Source of the DNA: Enterococcus pallens ATCC BAA-351
GTDB lineage: Bacteria > Bacillota > Bacilli > Lactobacillales > Enterococcaceae
Reading direction: 5' to 3'
NCBI RefSeq assembly: GCF_000407485.1
Contig: NZ_ASWD01000004.1
Span: forward strand, 283,429 to 347,428
Length of the DNA: 64,000 bases
Shown: positions 16,501-25,362 of the stretch, piece after piece
How positions within the stretch are numbered: position 1 is the stretch's first letter
How the letters are laid out: each line of letters starts with the position of its first letter
Made by a program: the position numbers and the translations under genes
The notes under the pieces: generated by a model
Told to the model about the DNA's origin: nothing
The model's input: the letters and a program-made list of their open reading frames with translations, nothing else
The model's database searches: none

Positions 16501-18246
16501 TTATGCTGCACGTCGTTTCTTATCAATGACAATAGCCGCTGTACCGATAGTGATCGCACCTAAAGCAATAGCTACCAACAACATAGTACCTTCTCCCCCG
16601 GTAAATGGAAGGTCAGTCTTTGGCTTATCTACGACATTTAGTTCAACCTCAGCATTGTCTTCTGTACTTAAATCTACAGTGACCTTTTTAGCTTCCTTCA
16701 ATAATTCGTAGCCTGCTGGAGCTTTTGTTTCGACTACCCAATAATCTTTTTTGATGTCTGCTTTGGCAAACGTCGGCTCATTAGTGTCCGGATCATCGGT
16801 GATATCCTGCTTACCATTGTCATTTTTATCTTCGTACCAGTTCAAAGCCAATCCATTAAATTCTGCCCAGCCGTTTTCATTAGATGTCGCCTTTAGGAAA
16901 GTTACACCAGCTGGTAAATCCGCTTCTAAATAAGATTTTCCGTCAGTGGCGATGAATTTCCCAGCATCAGCATCGGCTTTTGTTTCAGCAATCTGGAATT
17001 CGGCATCTTTTAGTTTGTTGTTTGGTGCAGTTTTGTCTTCAGCTGTTTTCTCAATATCAAATCCACCGGTGTAGTATTCTGGATCTTTTGGATTTCCTGG
17101 ATTAACTGGTTCCAAACCAGGTGTCAAGAAGGCAACATCAAAGTGGTTGGAAATCGTTCCATTATAATCATTTGCTGTATGCGTCGTATAAAGCACTCGG
17201 ATTTTAACATCTTTGTTTAACGCAACTTTCTTCATACCAACTTCCGTTAGTTCAACTCGAACTGCTTTTTCTATACTCGTGTCGGTTTCTGTAATAGGAG
17301 CGGTATTTTTTTCCGTGTTATTCACAAAAACTTTATAATCAGTGCCTAAGATTAGATCAGTCCAAGCCCCGGTTTCTGTCTTCACTTGTGTTTTAACATT
17401 GTCCAATAGTAGCTCTTTGACTAATGTATCGTTAATAATGAAGTAATCAGCATAAATCTCATCACCTTGTGAAACATTGATATCTGCAATTTGGTTGCCA
17501 TCCTTGTCATAAACAGGAGTGATTACCATGTTTTGACTAGCAACTGTGTGTAATCCACTTGGCAAATTCGCTGTTGCTTCCCAAGTAAAAGGTTGGCCGG
17601 CTTTAATGGAATAACCTGCCCCTTCCTCTACGGTCTTTTGTGGATCAATTAAGGATTCCATGATATTCTTTGGCTGAACTTCCACATCATAAATCAATGA
17701 GCTTAGATCTGTTCGATCAGTTTGTGGCACATACACAAAGAATGGATCTGCTGGTTTGGCAACCTTTGGTGATTCGCCACGATCATCAGGCAGTTCAGTC
17801 ACTAGATAGATACCGTCTGCCGCCGTTCCTTTGCCTAGGGCTTGCTTAGCACTGCCGTCTGGTCCTGTTGTGATGGTTCCAATTTCTGAATCTACTGTGT
17901 AGTGAGTATCTTTCTTTTGAACCAATGGATTGGTTAATGAAGCATTGCCAACAGGTGACACTTTCTCAATTTTAAATTTAATACCTGGCAATGGATCCTT
18001 CGTAATTGTATCGTTTTCTTTCCCGTCACCACGTCCACCTAGCTCTGAAGCATCCTTTACCTGATACTTCCAAATGGTAATCGAGCGGTCAGATGTTTCG
18101 TCCGCTACCGGGTTGGCCTTAATATTCTGCTCAGCATTCACAACTGCGCCATTCCCCAAGGCCAGGCTGCCAAGACCGGTTCCCACAGATGCCAATAAAG
18201 CCGCGGTCATCGCCAACTGTACAAATTTTTTCTTACTTCTCTTCAT
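16501..18246 (-). CDS. Major pilin, LPXTG backbone subunit
   Basis: A 581-aa backbone pilin and first gene of operon B. Signal peptide about 1-38; pilin motif with Lys193 in VQPKN, the likely nucleophile for polymerisation; Cna-B-type beta domains; an E-box near 506 (ETKAPAGYELL) for intramolecular isopeptide bonds; sorting motif LPFTG at 546; then a helix and a DKKRRAA tail. The start is preceded by AAGGAG. The class C domain of the double sortase should join the LPFTG Thr of one subunit to the Lys of the next. Its start is 123 bases left of invertible cassette 2, so expression probably depends on cassette orientation. Confidence 0.92.
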   Translation of the reverse strand: MKRSKKKFVQLAMTAALLASVGTGLGSLALGNGAVVNAEQNIKANPVADETSDRSITIWKYQVKDASELGGRGDGKENDTITKDPLPGIKFKIEKVSPVGNASLTNPLVQKKDTHYTVDSEIGTITTGPDGSAKQALGKGTAADGIYLVTELPDDRGESPKVAKPADPFFVYVPQTDRTDLSSLIYDVEVQPKNIMESLIDPQKTVEEGAGYSIKAGQPFTWEATANLPSGLHTVASQNMVITPVYDKDGNQIADINVSQGDEIYADYFIINDTLVKELLLDNVKTQVKTETGAWTDLILGTDYKVFVNNTEKNTAPITETDTSIEKAVRVELTEVGMKKVALNKDVKIRVLYTTHTANDYNGTISNHFDVAFLTPGLEPVNPGNPKDPEYYTGGFDIEKTAEDKTAPNNKLKDAEFQIAETKADADAGKFIATDGKSYLEADLPAGVTFLKATSNENGWAEFNGLALNWYEDKNDNGKQDITDDPDTNEPTFAKADIKKDYWVVETKAPAGYELLKEAKKVTVDLSTEDNAEVELNVVDKPKTDLPFTGGEGTMLLVAIALGAITIGTAAIVIDKKRRAA

Positions 18247-18338
18247 GATAAAAACTCCTTTTCCCCTTTTTTCTCCCTATCCGCCAAAAAATCTCCTTTT
18301 CTCCCTCTGAATATCACTAGACCCAGGCAGAAAAAGCG

Positions 18339-18369
18339 ATTATAATAGCTAGATAAAGCATTTGGTCAA
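18339..18369 (-). promoter_or_regulatory. Possible fixed weak promoter for operon B
   Basis: Minus strand TTGACC (18364-18369) and TATAAT (18339-18344) with a 19-base spacer, which is long. The -35 abuts the left core repeat of cassette 2. If active it would give basal pilus expression whatever the cassette orientation. Confidence 0.4.
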
Positions 18370-18398
18370 TTTCTGAGATTAAATAAATCTAGGAAAAA
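18370..18398 (+). repeat. Left core inverted repeat of cassette 2
   Basis: Matches the reverse complement of 19922-19950 at 25 of 29 positions. The best block is TAAATAAATC; it shares the TTCTTAGxCTAA theme of the other cassettes less perfectly. Confidence 0.7.
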
Positions 18399-18428
18399 GC
18401 GCAGAACAACAAGGGCTCAGGCCGATAG

Positions 18429-18446
18429 TTGACGGCTTAATGACGG
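18429..18446 (+). repeat. Left GACGG arm repeats of cassette 2
   Basis: GACGG at 18431 and 18442. The surrounding 24 bases recur almost exactly, in the same orientation, at about 19720-19744. Confidence 0.65.
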
Positions 18447-18490
18447 CGAATACATCCAAACGAAAAAATGACAACTGTTATAAAAAAGAC

Positions 18491-18522
18491 AAAAAGTCCT
18501 TCCCATTGGAAAGGACTTTTTT
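18491..18522 (-). terminator. Terminator after the cassette 2 recombinase
   Basis: Stem AAAAAGTCCTT / AAAGGACTTTTTT with a short loop. T runs on both strands allow bidirectional function. It lies inside the cassette, 64 bases past the recombinase stop, insulating it from operon B. Confidence 0.8.
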
Positions 18523-18586
18523 AAAATTTTTCTAATTTAAGCAGCGAACACCCCCATAAAATAAAGTCATCGGTATCCTAAAAAAA

Positions 18587-19687
18587 CTAGCTCACCCATT
18601 CCAGTGATAAAGTATCCACCATTTTTCGCCGCTCGGTTAAATCTGAACCCGTATAGATATCTAAAGTCATTTGCGTAGAGGCATGTCCCAATAAAGCACT
18701 AATCCCAGCGATCGTACCGCGATTTTCCAATAGGCGAGTCGCAAAGGTATGCCGCAATTGGTGGAAGTGGCAACCCTTCACTCCAGCCTTTGCACAAATC
18801 CGTTGAAAGTGATAGGTAATCAAACGAGGTTCCATTGGACGATCCCCTACCTGAAAAACAAATTCCTGCGTCTGTTCCGGCTTCCAAGATAACAACCAGG
18901 CCTTCACTTTTTCAGACAAAGGCAGTAGGCGTTCGGAGGCTCTTGTTTTCGGTCTTCCCAGCTGCAGCTCGGTTCCTTGGCCTTCAGACAAGACCCGTTG
19001 ATAGGTGTGGCGAACCGAGATCAGATTGTTGGAAAAGTCAATATCTTCCCAACGTAAACCTGCTAATTCTCCAATACGCAGGCCGGTTTGCAGGGCAAAT
19101 AAGACGAGCTTGCCATTTTTTTCAACGGCCGCCGTTTCTTCTAGCTGCTTCTGTTCTTGAATGGTTAACGGTTGGATTTTCTTGGCTTCTTTCTTAGGCA
19201 AAACGACCCCTTTGCAAGGATTTGCTTCCAAAACTGCTTCGTTGACAGCCTGTTCAAAATAACGCTGAACAGTTTGAAAAATCGTGTGAATGGTCGTGCT
19301 GGATAATGTCGTATCACTCAACTTCTGAACCCATTCCTGCATATCTTTCTGGGTAACAGCACGCAATTCCATCTCTCCCAAGTAAGGCAGTAAGTATTTA
19401 GTCACTTTATACTGATAGGTCGTTAGAGTGGATTGTTTGACCGTTTTTTTCTGTTGGTCTAGGCAATAAATCATCCAGTCTCTGACACTGCCTGAATACA
19501 GACCTTGAATGACTTGAACCTGTTTATACAACCATTTCATTTCAGTCAATTTTTCTTTTGTTTCCTTATAAGTATGGCGATAGACATAGCCATAATGAAT
19601 TTTCCCGTTGGCCTTACGCCCCTTAATATAACGGCCTTCCCAGCGACCATCCTTGCGTTTATAGATATTTTCTCCACGACGACTCAT
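18587..19687 (-). CDS. Tyrosine recombinase of cassette 2
   Basis: About 366 aa, starting at the ATG of MSRRGENIYKRK, preceded by AAAGGAG at 7 bases; a longer in-frame extension upstream crosses the GACGG repeats and lacks a site. It has a basic N-terminal arm-binding domain, a SAM-like core-binding domain, and a catalytic domain with Arg in TGLRIGELAGL, HQLRHTF, His in LGHASTQ and Tyr in LDIYTG. Same family as the recombinases at 1921 and 34530 but clearly diverged, in step with its diverged core repeats. This suggests each enzyme acts mainly on its own cassette. Predicted function: inversion of 18370-19950 to switch operon B. Confidence 0.9.
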   Translation of the reverse strand: MSRRGENIYKRKDGRWEGRYIKGRKANGKIHYGYVYRHTYKETKEKLTEMKWLYKQVQVIQGLYSGSVRDWMIYCLDQQKKTVKQSTLTTYQYKVTKYLLPYLGEMELRAVTQKDMQEWVQKLSDTTLSSTTIHTIFQTVQRYFEQAVNEAVLEANPCKGVVLPKKEAKKIQPLTIQEQKQLEETAAVEKNGKLVLFALQTGLRIGELAGLRWEDIDFSNNLISVRHTYQRVLSEGQGTELQLGRPKTRASERLLPLSEKVKAWLLSWKPEQTQEFVFQVGDRPMEPRLITYHFQRICAKAGVKGCHFHQLRHTFATRLLENRGTIAGISALLGHASTQMTLDIYTGSDLTERRKMVDTLSLEWVS

Positions 19688-19721
19688 AGATAATGTTCTC
19701 CTTTGGTATAGTGATAATTTT

Positions 19722-19738
19722 GACGGCTTATATGACGG
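19722..19738 (+). repeat. Right GACGG arm repeats of cassette 2
   Basis: GACGG at 19722 and 19734, 12 bases apart, just upstream of the recombinase start; direct copy of the pair at 18431 and 18442. Confidence 0.65.
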
Positions 19739-19858
19739 CGAATAAAACCATAGAAACCCCTGAAACAGATGATTTTTTTCTTTTCCAACCAAAAGTTAGT
19801 AGCCAAAGAACAATAAAAAATGATGAATTGTCCAAAAAAATTATTTTTTTAAAGGATA

Positions 19859-19887
19859 TTGACGAAATAATGTTCATATACTATACT
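19859..19887 (+). promoter_or_regulatory. Outward sigma-A promoter of cassette 2
   Basis: TTGACG (19859-19864), 17-base spacer, TATACT (19882-19887), reading right across the right core repeat. No rightward gene follows. After inversion it would read into the major pilin gene. Confidence 0.75.
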
Positions 19888-19921
19888 TTGATTAGAAATT
19901 GATTGTTTATTTTTTATCGTT

Positions 19922-19950
19922 TTTTTCTTTGATTTATTTAGTCTAAGAAA
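19922..19950 (-). repeat. Right core inverted repeat of cassette 2
   Basis: Inverted partner of 18370-18398, 25 of 29 matching. Confidence 0.7.
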
Positions 19951-19993
19951 CTAAATTTTGGAATTCAGCCTCCCATAAAATTAAAATAAGCTC

Positions 19994-20023
19994 AACTTAT
20001 GTAAGTTTACTATTAACTTATGT
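19994..20023. repeat. Pair of AACTTATGT direct repeats in a non-coding gap
   Basis: AACTTATGT at 19994 and 20015, spaced 21 bases (two helical turns), as seen for OmpR-family binding sites. A similar AACTTACAT lies near 3331 beside cassette 1. They could be operators for the winged-helix regulators. Nothing else is recognised in 19951-20223. Confidence 0.35.
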
Positions 20024-20225
20024 TCTTTGCATTACTTTTCTAAATCTACTTTAGCCCTTCCTCGAAAAAGTCATTTCTTATTAATCTTAACGTCTATAAT
20101 TTCTCTATTCTATGTATTATTCATCATTTTTGATCGAAAGTGTACAACAGGTTACAAAAAATCGAGTCGCTTCAGTATAAGCCACTTCCAAAAAAAATCC
20201 CTACCGAAATTCAAACCAAAACCAG

Positions 20226-20260
20226 AAAAAAAACGCTCAATCATCATTTGATCAAGCGTT
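20226..20260 (-). terminator. Terminator of operon C
   Basis: On the minus strand, AACGCTTGATC pairs with GATTGAGCGTT, followed by eight T. It lies just past the stop of the last operon C gene. Confidence 0.85.
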
Positions 20261-20267
20261 CCTATAA

Positions 20268-21026
20268 TTAATTTGTCGCATAATACGTCTCTTCCATCTG
20301 TTGAGATTCCAGCAGCCAATAGTCATAGAATTCGCTGCTTAACTTATACCCTCTGCCCCATAAGGTGATGATGGTTTCACCGGTGAAACCATGCTGTTCG
20401 AACTTGCGTTTTAGTTTATTAATTAGACAAGACAGCTGGCTCATATTCGATGGAGTATCCCCTTCACGCCACAGATGATCACATAGCTCTTTGCGTGACA
20501 ATAAGCCACTCTTTGGATAAGCTTCAATCAGGCTTTCAAACACTTTTTTCTCAGTTTTAGAAAGACTTTTTACCAAAAGCTTCCTAGTAGTTTGCTCTGG
20601 GTATTCTGCTGAGTGAGGAAAGGACAGAATCTGATTACCAACAGCTGTTTCTTGCTCCAGCTGACGGGTCAAATCATTCACTTTTTCCCGCAGGTCTTCG
20701 TAGCTGGTATCTTTCGTCAACCAGTCCGCAATTCCTTGTTCCTGCCAATAGGTTTGTTCCTCCTCATTCGGATAATTCTCTACAATCCGCAACACTTTAA
20801 GTGGATAGTTTTTCAATAGAAGCAACAGCTGCTCTACTTCTGCATGGCATAAGCTTTCGCTTAAAATGACCCATTGGAAATAAGATATAAATGGACTAAC
20901 TGAGCCTTTTTGCAGGCGGTTAAGCATATCTGTGGAACACAAAACCTCACAATTCATTCGCTGCAATTTACTGATAATTGATCCTTCAGTCAGTGTATTT
21001 TTTGTCAAAATAAGTACATGTTGCAT
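20268..21026 (-). CDS. OmpR-type winged-helix regulator with degenerate receiver, last gene of operon C
   Basis: A 252-aa paralog of the regulator at 3700. Residues 1-120 are receiver-like (starts MQHVLILTKN), but the phosphoacceptor position reads VILSESLCH with no Asp, so it is probably not a phosphorylated response regulator. Residues about 155-240 are a winged helix (LSRKELCDHLW, NMSQLSCLINKLKRKFE, WGRGYKL). The recognition region is nearly the same as in the other paralog, suggesting both bind similar DNA. It follows the membrane protein gene by 17 bases and is followed by the operon terminator. A feedback role on cassette promoters or recombinases is inference. Confidence 0.8.
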   Translation of the reverse strand: MQHVLILTKNTLTEGSIISKLQRMNCEVLCSTDMLNRLQKGSVSPFISYFQWVILSESLCHAEVEQLLLLLKNYPLKVLRIVENYPNEEEQTYWQEQGIADWLTKDTSYEDLREKVNDLTRQLEQETAVGNQILSFPHSAEYPEQTTRKLLVKSLSKTEKKVFESLIEAYPKSGLLSRKELCDHLWREGDTPSNMSQLSCLINKLKRKFEQHGFTGETIITLWGRGYKLSSEFYDYWLLESQQMEETYYATN

Positions 21027-21043
21027 GGGGATTCCCCTTCTCT

Positions 21044-21787
21044 TTAGGTTTTTGAAGCGTTCTTTTCTTTACTTGGTGGTTTCGTCTCTGTTTCTTCAGT
21101 ATCAATCAACACATTCCATAAAATAATCAATGTCACAATTACACAAATAGCTACCTGTATCCATAATTGATCAAAATACGACTCCGCCAGCTTGATACTG
21201 AATATTGCTAACAGGAAACAAACGACTAGAATCGCTGCTAATTGAATCTGTTTTAACTCCTGCTGGATGCGGTAGGTTGTTTCAATTGGCACACGCTTTT
21301 GTTGGGCCACCTGACGCACGGAGTTTTTCTCTACCAGCAGCCAGATGATTTCCCGATACAGCTTGCGTGCCTCCGGTTCTTTGCTAAACAAGGAGTAGGC
21401 GCCTTTGCTACGGTCCCGTTCTTTACCGGCTTTCATCAATACCGGATGCAACAAACGGTCATTGCGCAGCGACCAACGAAAAATCTGCCGCCATTCTTCA
21501 ATACTCAATTGAGGCAAATTCAAGACGTCCAGAGTCACTTCTAAGGTTTCCAGTTGATCGAGACAAGCCAGCAGCTGCCGATAATCCCGTGAAACGACCT
21601 CCCAAGAAGCAATCACTAAATGATCCCCCGGCTGGGCAAAATTCAGCAGTGCCTGAAATTCACTGGTAGGAGAATTCAGTGCTTCGACTTCCTGATGCCC
21701 ATCGGAAAAGAGTTCGTCCACCGGATAATCCTCCAGCATATCCAATTGTTGGGTAATCTGATACCCGCGTGCATAGCCAAGATTCAT
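21044..21787 (-). CDS. Membrane protein with inactivated serine-recombinase N-terminal domain
   Basis: A 247-aa protein. Residues 1-95 follow the resolvase N-terminal pattern: GYARGYQITQQLDML, LFSDG, FQALLNFAQPGDHLVI, SRDYRQLL, then CLDQLETLEVTLDVL. The catalytic Ser of GYARVS is replaced (GYARGY), and the DRLxRD motif reads WEVVSRD, so two key residues are lost and it should not cut DNA. A linker helix resembling a helix-turn-helix follows (about 148-175), then two membrane helices (about 180-198 and 205-224) and a polar tail. The ATG overlaps the previous stop. Its place between surface genes and the regulator suggests a membrane-held signalling or scaffold role; the assignment by fold is moderately sure. 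Confidence 0.7.
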   Translation of the reverse strand: MNLGYARGYQITQQLDMLEDYPVDELFSDGHQEVEALNSPTSEFQALLNFAQPGDHLVIASWEVVSRDYRQLLACLDQLETLEVTLDVLNLPQLSIEEWRQIFRWSLRNDRLLHPVLMKAGKERDRSKGAYSLFSKEPEARKLYREIIWLLVEKNSVRQVAQQKRVPIETTYRIQQELKQIQLAAILVVCFLLAIFSIKLAESYFDQLWIQVAICVIVTLIILWNVLIDTEETETKPPSKEKNASKT

Positions 21788-21963
21788 CGTGTCCTTCCTC
21801 TTTCCATTGGAGTTTTTCGCTTATTAGGACCCGGCCGCTGCTTGCTTCGCAGCAGCCGAGCCACCTTACTCTGCAAGTCTCGTTGACCTTTCATCAGCGA
21901 GAACAATAAATAGCTTTGGACCAATACAATCAGGCCTAGCACTAGCAACAATAAATAGACCAT
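21784..21963 (-). CDS. Small single-pass membrane protein of operon C
   Basis: A 59-aa protein starting at the ATG of MVYLLLL, which has GAGGCGAGGAG at a good distance; an ATG eight codons earlier directly follows the upstream stop and has no site. One hydrophobic helix (residues 2-21) is followed by a short Ser/Gln helix and a strongly basic tail. The stop overlaps the start of the next gene (ATGA). No family recognised. Small size and topology suggest an accessory subunit of a membrane complex. Confidence 0.7.
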   Translation of the reverse strand: MVYLLLLVLGLIVLVQSYLLFSLMKGQRDLQSKVARLLRSKQRPGPNKRKTPMERGRTR

Positions 21964-21987
21964 TGCATCACTCCTCGCCTCTTTCAT

Positions 21988-24900
21988 TTATTTGGTTTTA
22001 ATTTTTCCTAAATTATTCTTTTTGTAATCCCAACTGTAGGGTTGAGGGGTCTTGGTGTTGTTTTGTGCATCCTCATTCGGCTTCAGATAGAGGGTGATCC
22101 AAAACTCTCCTTCAGCATTTATCTCACCTTTGAAGAGTTCTGGAACTCCCGGAAGATAGTTTTCCATCGTTTCGTGAAGTGCTCCGCCAGGATCAGTTTG
22201 TTCTGCCGTACTAAAATAGCCTAAATACTGGTAAAATTCTGGAACAATTACCGAAAGCTGAACCTGGTCAGCTATATGCGTTAAGTGATTGACTGAGGCA
22301 ACAATCTCTGTAAAATCAGGATTATCTTCAAATCGACCTGATTTACTGACGAAGGTTGCCAGATAATCCGGATCAACTGCCGGAGGATTCATTGGATTCG
22401 TTTGGTCGAACAATAAATTCCGAATTTCAAAATACCCTTCAGTTGGTACCACAATTTCACCAGAACTATCCAAAACGACCTGCCGGATATGCAACAAAGC
22501 ATTCCCAGTCAATCCAACATCCACATAGCCAAGTGTCACTGCATCTTTGGTATGGTTTGCGTCCGTTGCTCCTTCCCAAGTATAGCTAATAGAAGGTCTC
22601 ACTGTTTCAGGTTCCAAAGAGTTTTGAATCGTAGGTAAATCAACCACCAACTTATTGGCATTCTTTGTCGCATCAGCTAAAGTTGGCAATTCATCGTCTT
22701 CCTCATGAGTGGAATCAAAGTAATCGTAGACCTTCACATTTGCACTCGTCACTGCTTCAGCATTCGTATGCGTGTTTCTCATACGATACGGCAAAGTATA
22801 ATCATCACCATAGAATACAACACCGTTTGTATCTTGTGGAGTAGTTGCTGGACTAGTTTCACTATTTGGTAAAGTATTGGTTGTCGTTACGAATACCCAT
22901 ACCCGATTGGTTAACTCTACTCCACTTGTTGGTCTATAAGTCACATCCACTGGATATGGCTTAGCGACAGTTGCATCACGTAATGCCTCTAATTGTGTTG
23001 CATTTATTGTGACTGTATTGGATAGCTTATTCGAATCTGTTCCATCTTCATCAATATCACTGCTGGTTTTATTCCAAGCCATAGTTTTTGCCAGTCCTTT
23101 AAAAGTGTCCTCATCTGGGAAGTCGCTATCCAAACTAGTCAATGAAATATGGAAGTTTTGAGCATCCAAACAATAATCGTCTTCTTCAATGGTTTGATTG
23201 GTTTTTTTGTTGACCCAACGAGAAGCAACTGAAGTCTGATTTTGTGAGTCTGTTACAAAATAGGTAACTTGTTGAGCGCCAGCCTTTGTTTTGTCAAAAC
23301 CCAGGCTTAACCAATCAATAACAGCTGTAGGATTTCTGGGATTTCGATTAATCCGCTTATCAAGCCAGGTTTGTCCAAAGTTACTATCACGTGAATCCAT
23401 ATAATCATAAACATTGACTGCGTCTGAACTACTTAACGTTCCATTTTCTTCTCCCGTAATTAACCAATTGTCTAAGAATGTCCATCCATTTGAATTCGTT
23501 TCAGTACTATTTATTTTTTCATGAGATAAATCAATGTCTATATTATTTTGTGCTTTGATAATGGGTGCAAAGTCTGATTGTGATTTAATCGATCCAATAA
23601 ATGCTTGGACTACATTTGTGTCAGCTTCAACTTCGGTGATGTCTCCTGTTTCTCCAACTTTATGCTGATTATCAACAAACGCTCTATTTACAGATGATGT
23701 TCGTCCAAATATTAAGGCCTTCTCGGTCCCTGGCTTCATAAAATCTGGCATGATATATTCATCCATAGCTATTGCATAAAGAGACTTTCGATCAAAATTT
23801 CTATCTGTAATTCCTTGAACATAATAAGCATCTCCAGAAAGTGCTTCTGTTAGAACAGGATGATAAAATTCATCAGTTAATGAACTTGTCGAACCAAAGT
23901 AAAAGAGTTGTGTTGGATCATCCGGATTTTCAACAAAGTTCAAAATCGTATCTTTAGGATAGGCCTTTATCTCTTGAATGTCATAGGCGTTGGCTCCAGT
24001 CAGTTCAATTTTTATCAATTTACTTTCTGTTGCTTCCGTTGAAACAAAATAAATCTCATTATCTGTACATAGTTCATCCAATAAATATATTTGTGCGTTT
24101 GATGAGTGATTTTCGTATAACACCTTTCTTCTTTTTACTGGTTTACCATTTTCATAAAACGTATCATTCTTATCAAAAACCTGAATAGTTTTCATGGTAA
24201 TTCCACCTGCTGTACCTGAGCTATAATCATAATTACCATAGACATGGTTATCAGTAATTCTTGATGATACAGTATTTATGGCACCATATAATTTTCCACT
24301 AATAGCCTCAGCATCGGGTGGTATAAAACTTTCTAACGAATATTCATAATTTGTATCAAAAGAAAAATTAGGAGATACAGTATTCATCCAGCCATCAATC
24401 GAAATAGTTGCAATTGGCATTCTAAAAAGTAGACTGGCATTAGCGTTAACCTGATTTCTCTTATCAAAATAAACACTCGCAGATACAGCAGTTCTTTCAT
24501 TAGTGTTTAAGGTTGAATCCACAATATAGTTATAGCCAACACCTAAGACAACATTTGGAGAATTAGTCAGATCTACATCAACAATCGTTCTATTAACTAC
24601 TACTGCGCTTGTTGTTTCACTGGAAAGACTATATCTATAAAATTTATTTCCCTGTGTACCAATTAAAAAATCTTTTCCTCCATTGTCTGCAAACAATTTT
24701 GTCTGTATTCTCTCTACGCTGTTTCTCAAATCTCCTTGTGTATTTATATATATAATTTCTCCCGACGAATTAATAACACAAACCCCAATTATACCCCCAG
24801 TACTATACCCAGATGCACTTAATAAGACGAAATAATTCCCTGCTTCCGTTAAGCGTATATCCTTAACGATCCAAATAATTTCTCTAATATTTGAAGTTCC

Positions 24901-25245
24901 TTCTTGGATAACACTATCACTCCAAAAAGTATTAACTGCACCCTTTACTACAGTGGGTAGGTCACTATTGGTTTGGACAAACCCACTATATAGAGAACCC
25001 TGACTAGTCAACGAAGGTTCTATCAAATTTTGTGCATCTATCGGTACCTCAAACTCACTTGTCCCACCTTCATCCAACTTAATCGGATTCGTCGGATGTG
25101 CCGATACTCGCTCCTTCTCATCCAATATCTTCATGGTCACAAAGATTCCACCCAGCATAAAAACAACAAAACAAACCAATGCTATTGCTCTTTTTGCTTG
25201 TTTATTCTTTGCTAATAAAAAACGAATCTCAGTTATTTTTTTCAT
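21988..25245 (-). CDS. Very large exported protein of operon C, no sorting motif
   Basis: About 1085 aa from the ATG of MKKITEIRF, preceded by AAAGGAG. One hydrophobic segment (about 20-42) forms a signal anchor or signal peptide. The rest is mostly beta-rich extracellular sequence with many Asp, Asn, Thr and Ser, several tandem domains of about 150-200 residues toward the C-terminus, and no LPXTG, membrane or wall-binding end. It follows the third BsaA-like gene across a hairpin at 25299-25319. It may be a fibre-associated adhesin, comparable in position to accessory proteins of BsaA or TasA fibre operons. No close family recognised; function unknown. Confidence 0.8.
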   Translation of the reverse strand: MKKITEIRFLLAKNKQAKRAIALVCFVVFMLGGIFVTMKILDEKERVSAHPTNPIKLDEGGTSEFEVPIDAQNLIEPSLTSQGSLYSGFVQTNSDLPTVVKGAVNTFWSDSVIQEGTSNIREIIWIVKDIRLTEAGNYFVLLSASGYSTGGIIGVCVINSSGEIIYINTQGDLRNSVERIQTKLFADNGGKDFLIGTQGNKFYRYSLSSETTSAVVVNRTIVDVDLTNSPNVVLGVGYNYIVDSTLNTNERTAVSASVYFDKRNQVNANASLLFRMPIATISIDGWMNTVSPNFSFDTNYEYSLESFIPPDAEAISGKLYGAINTVSSRITDNHVYGNYDYSSGTAGGITMKTIQVFDKNDTFYENGKPVKRRKVLYENHSSNAQIYLLDELCTDNEIYFVSTEATESKLIKIELTGANAYDIQEIKAYPKDTILNFVENPDDPTQLFYFGSTSSLTDEFYHPVLTEALSGDAYYVQGITDRNFDRKSLYAIAMDEYIMPDFMKPGTEKALIFGRTSSVNRAFVDNQHKVGETGDITEVEADTNVVQAFIGSIKSQSDFAPIIKAQNNIDIDLSHEKINSTETNSNGWTFLDNWLITGEENGTLSSSDAVNVYDYMDSRDSNFGQTWLDKRINRNPRNPTAVIDWLSLGFDKTKAGAQQVTYFVTDSQNQTSVASRWVNKKTNQTIEEDDYCLDAQNFHISLTSLDSDFPDEDTFKGLAKTMAWNKTSSDIDEDGTDSNKLSNTVTINATQLEALRDATVAKPYPVDVTYRPTSGVELTNRVWVFVTTTNTLPNSETSPATTPQDTNGVVFYGDDYTLPYRMRNTHTNAEAVTSANVKVYDYFDSTHEEDDELPTLADATKNANKLVVDLPTIQNSLEPETVRPSISYTWEGATDANHTKDAVTLGYVDVGLTGNALLHIRQVVLDSSGEIVVPTEGYFEIRNLLFDQTNPMNPPAVDPDYLATFVSKSGRFEDNPDFTEIVASVNHLTHIADQVQLSVIVPEFYQYLGYFSTAEQTDPGGALHETMENYLPGVPELFKGEINAEGEFWITLYLKPNEDAQNNTKTPQPYSWDYKKNNLGKIKTK

Positions 25246-25298
25246 TCTTCTCGACTCCTTTTTTTCAACACTTATCAAATCAATGTTCCACACGGTAA

Positions 25299-25319
25299 AA
25301 CACTCATCTCATGAGTGTT
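25299..25319 (-). terminator. Attenuator hairpin inside operon C
   Basis: Perfect stem AACACTCAT / ATGAGTGTT with a 3-base loop. The minus strand has only a short T run, while the plus strand has TTTTTT. It probably lowers, rather than stops, transcription between the BsaA-like genes and the large protein gene. Confidence 0.6.
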
Positions 25320-25362
25320 GCTTTTTTATTTTGAAGAGATACAGTGGGGAAGAACTGCATCT

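Larger units (their letters stand above)
18370..19950. mobile_element. Invertible cassette 2 (recombinase plus outward promoter)
   Basis: A 1.6-kb segment bounded by 29-base inverted repeats (25 of 29 matching). It encloses GACGG arm repeats, a tyrosine recombinase, a second GACGG pair and a rightward sigma-A promoter. Same order as cassettes 1 and 3 but the most divergent in sequence. Inversion would bring the promoter about 190 bases upstream of the major pilin gene. Confidence 0.75.

Noticed and set aside
20027..20251. Rightward open frame of 74 codons between cassette 2 and operon C
   Set aside because: No ribosome site, biased AT-rich composition, and it runs into the operon C terminator.
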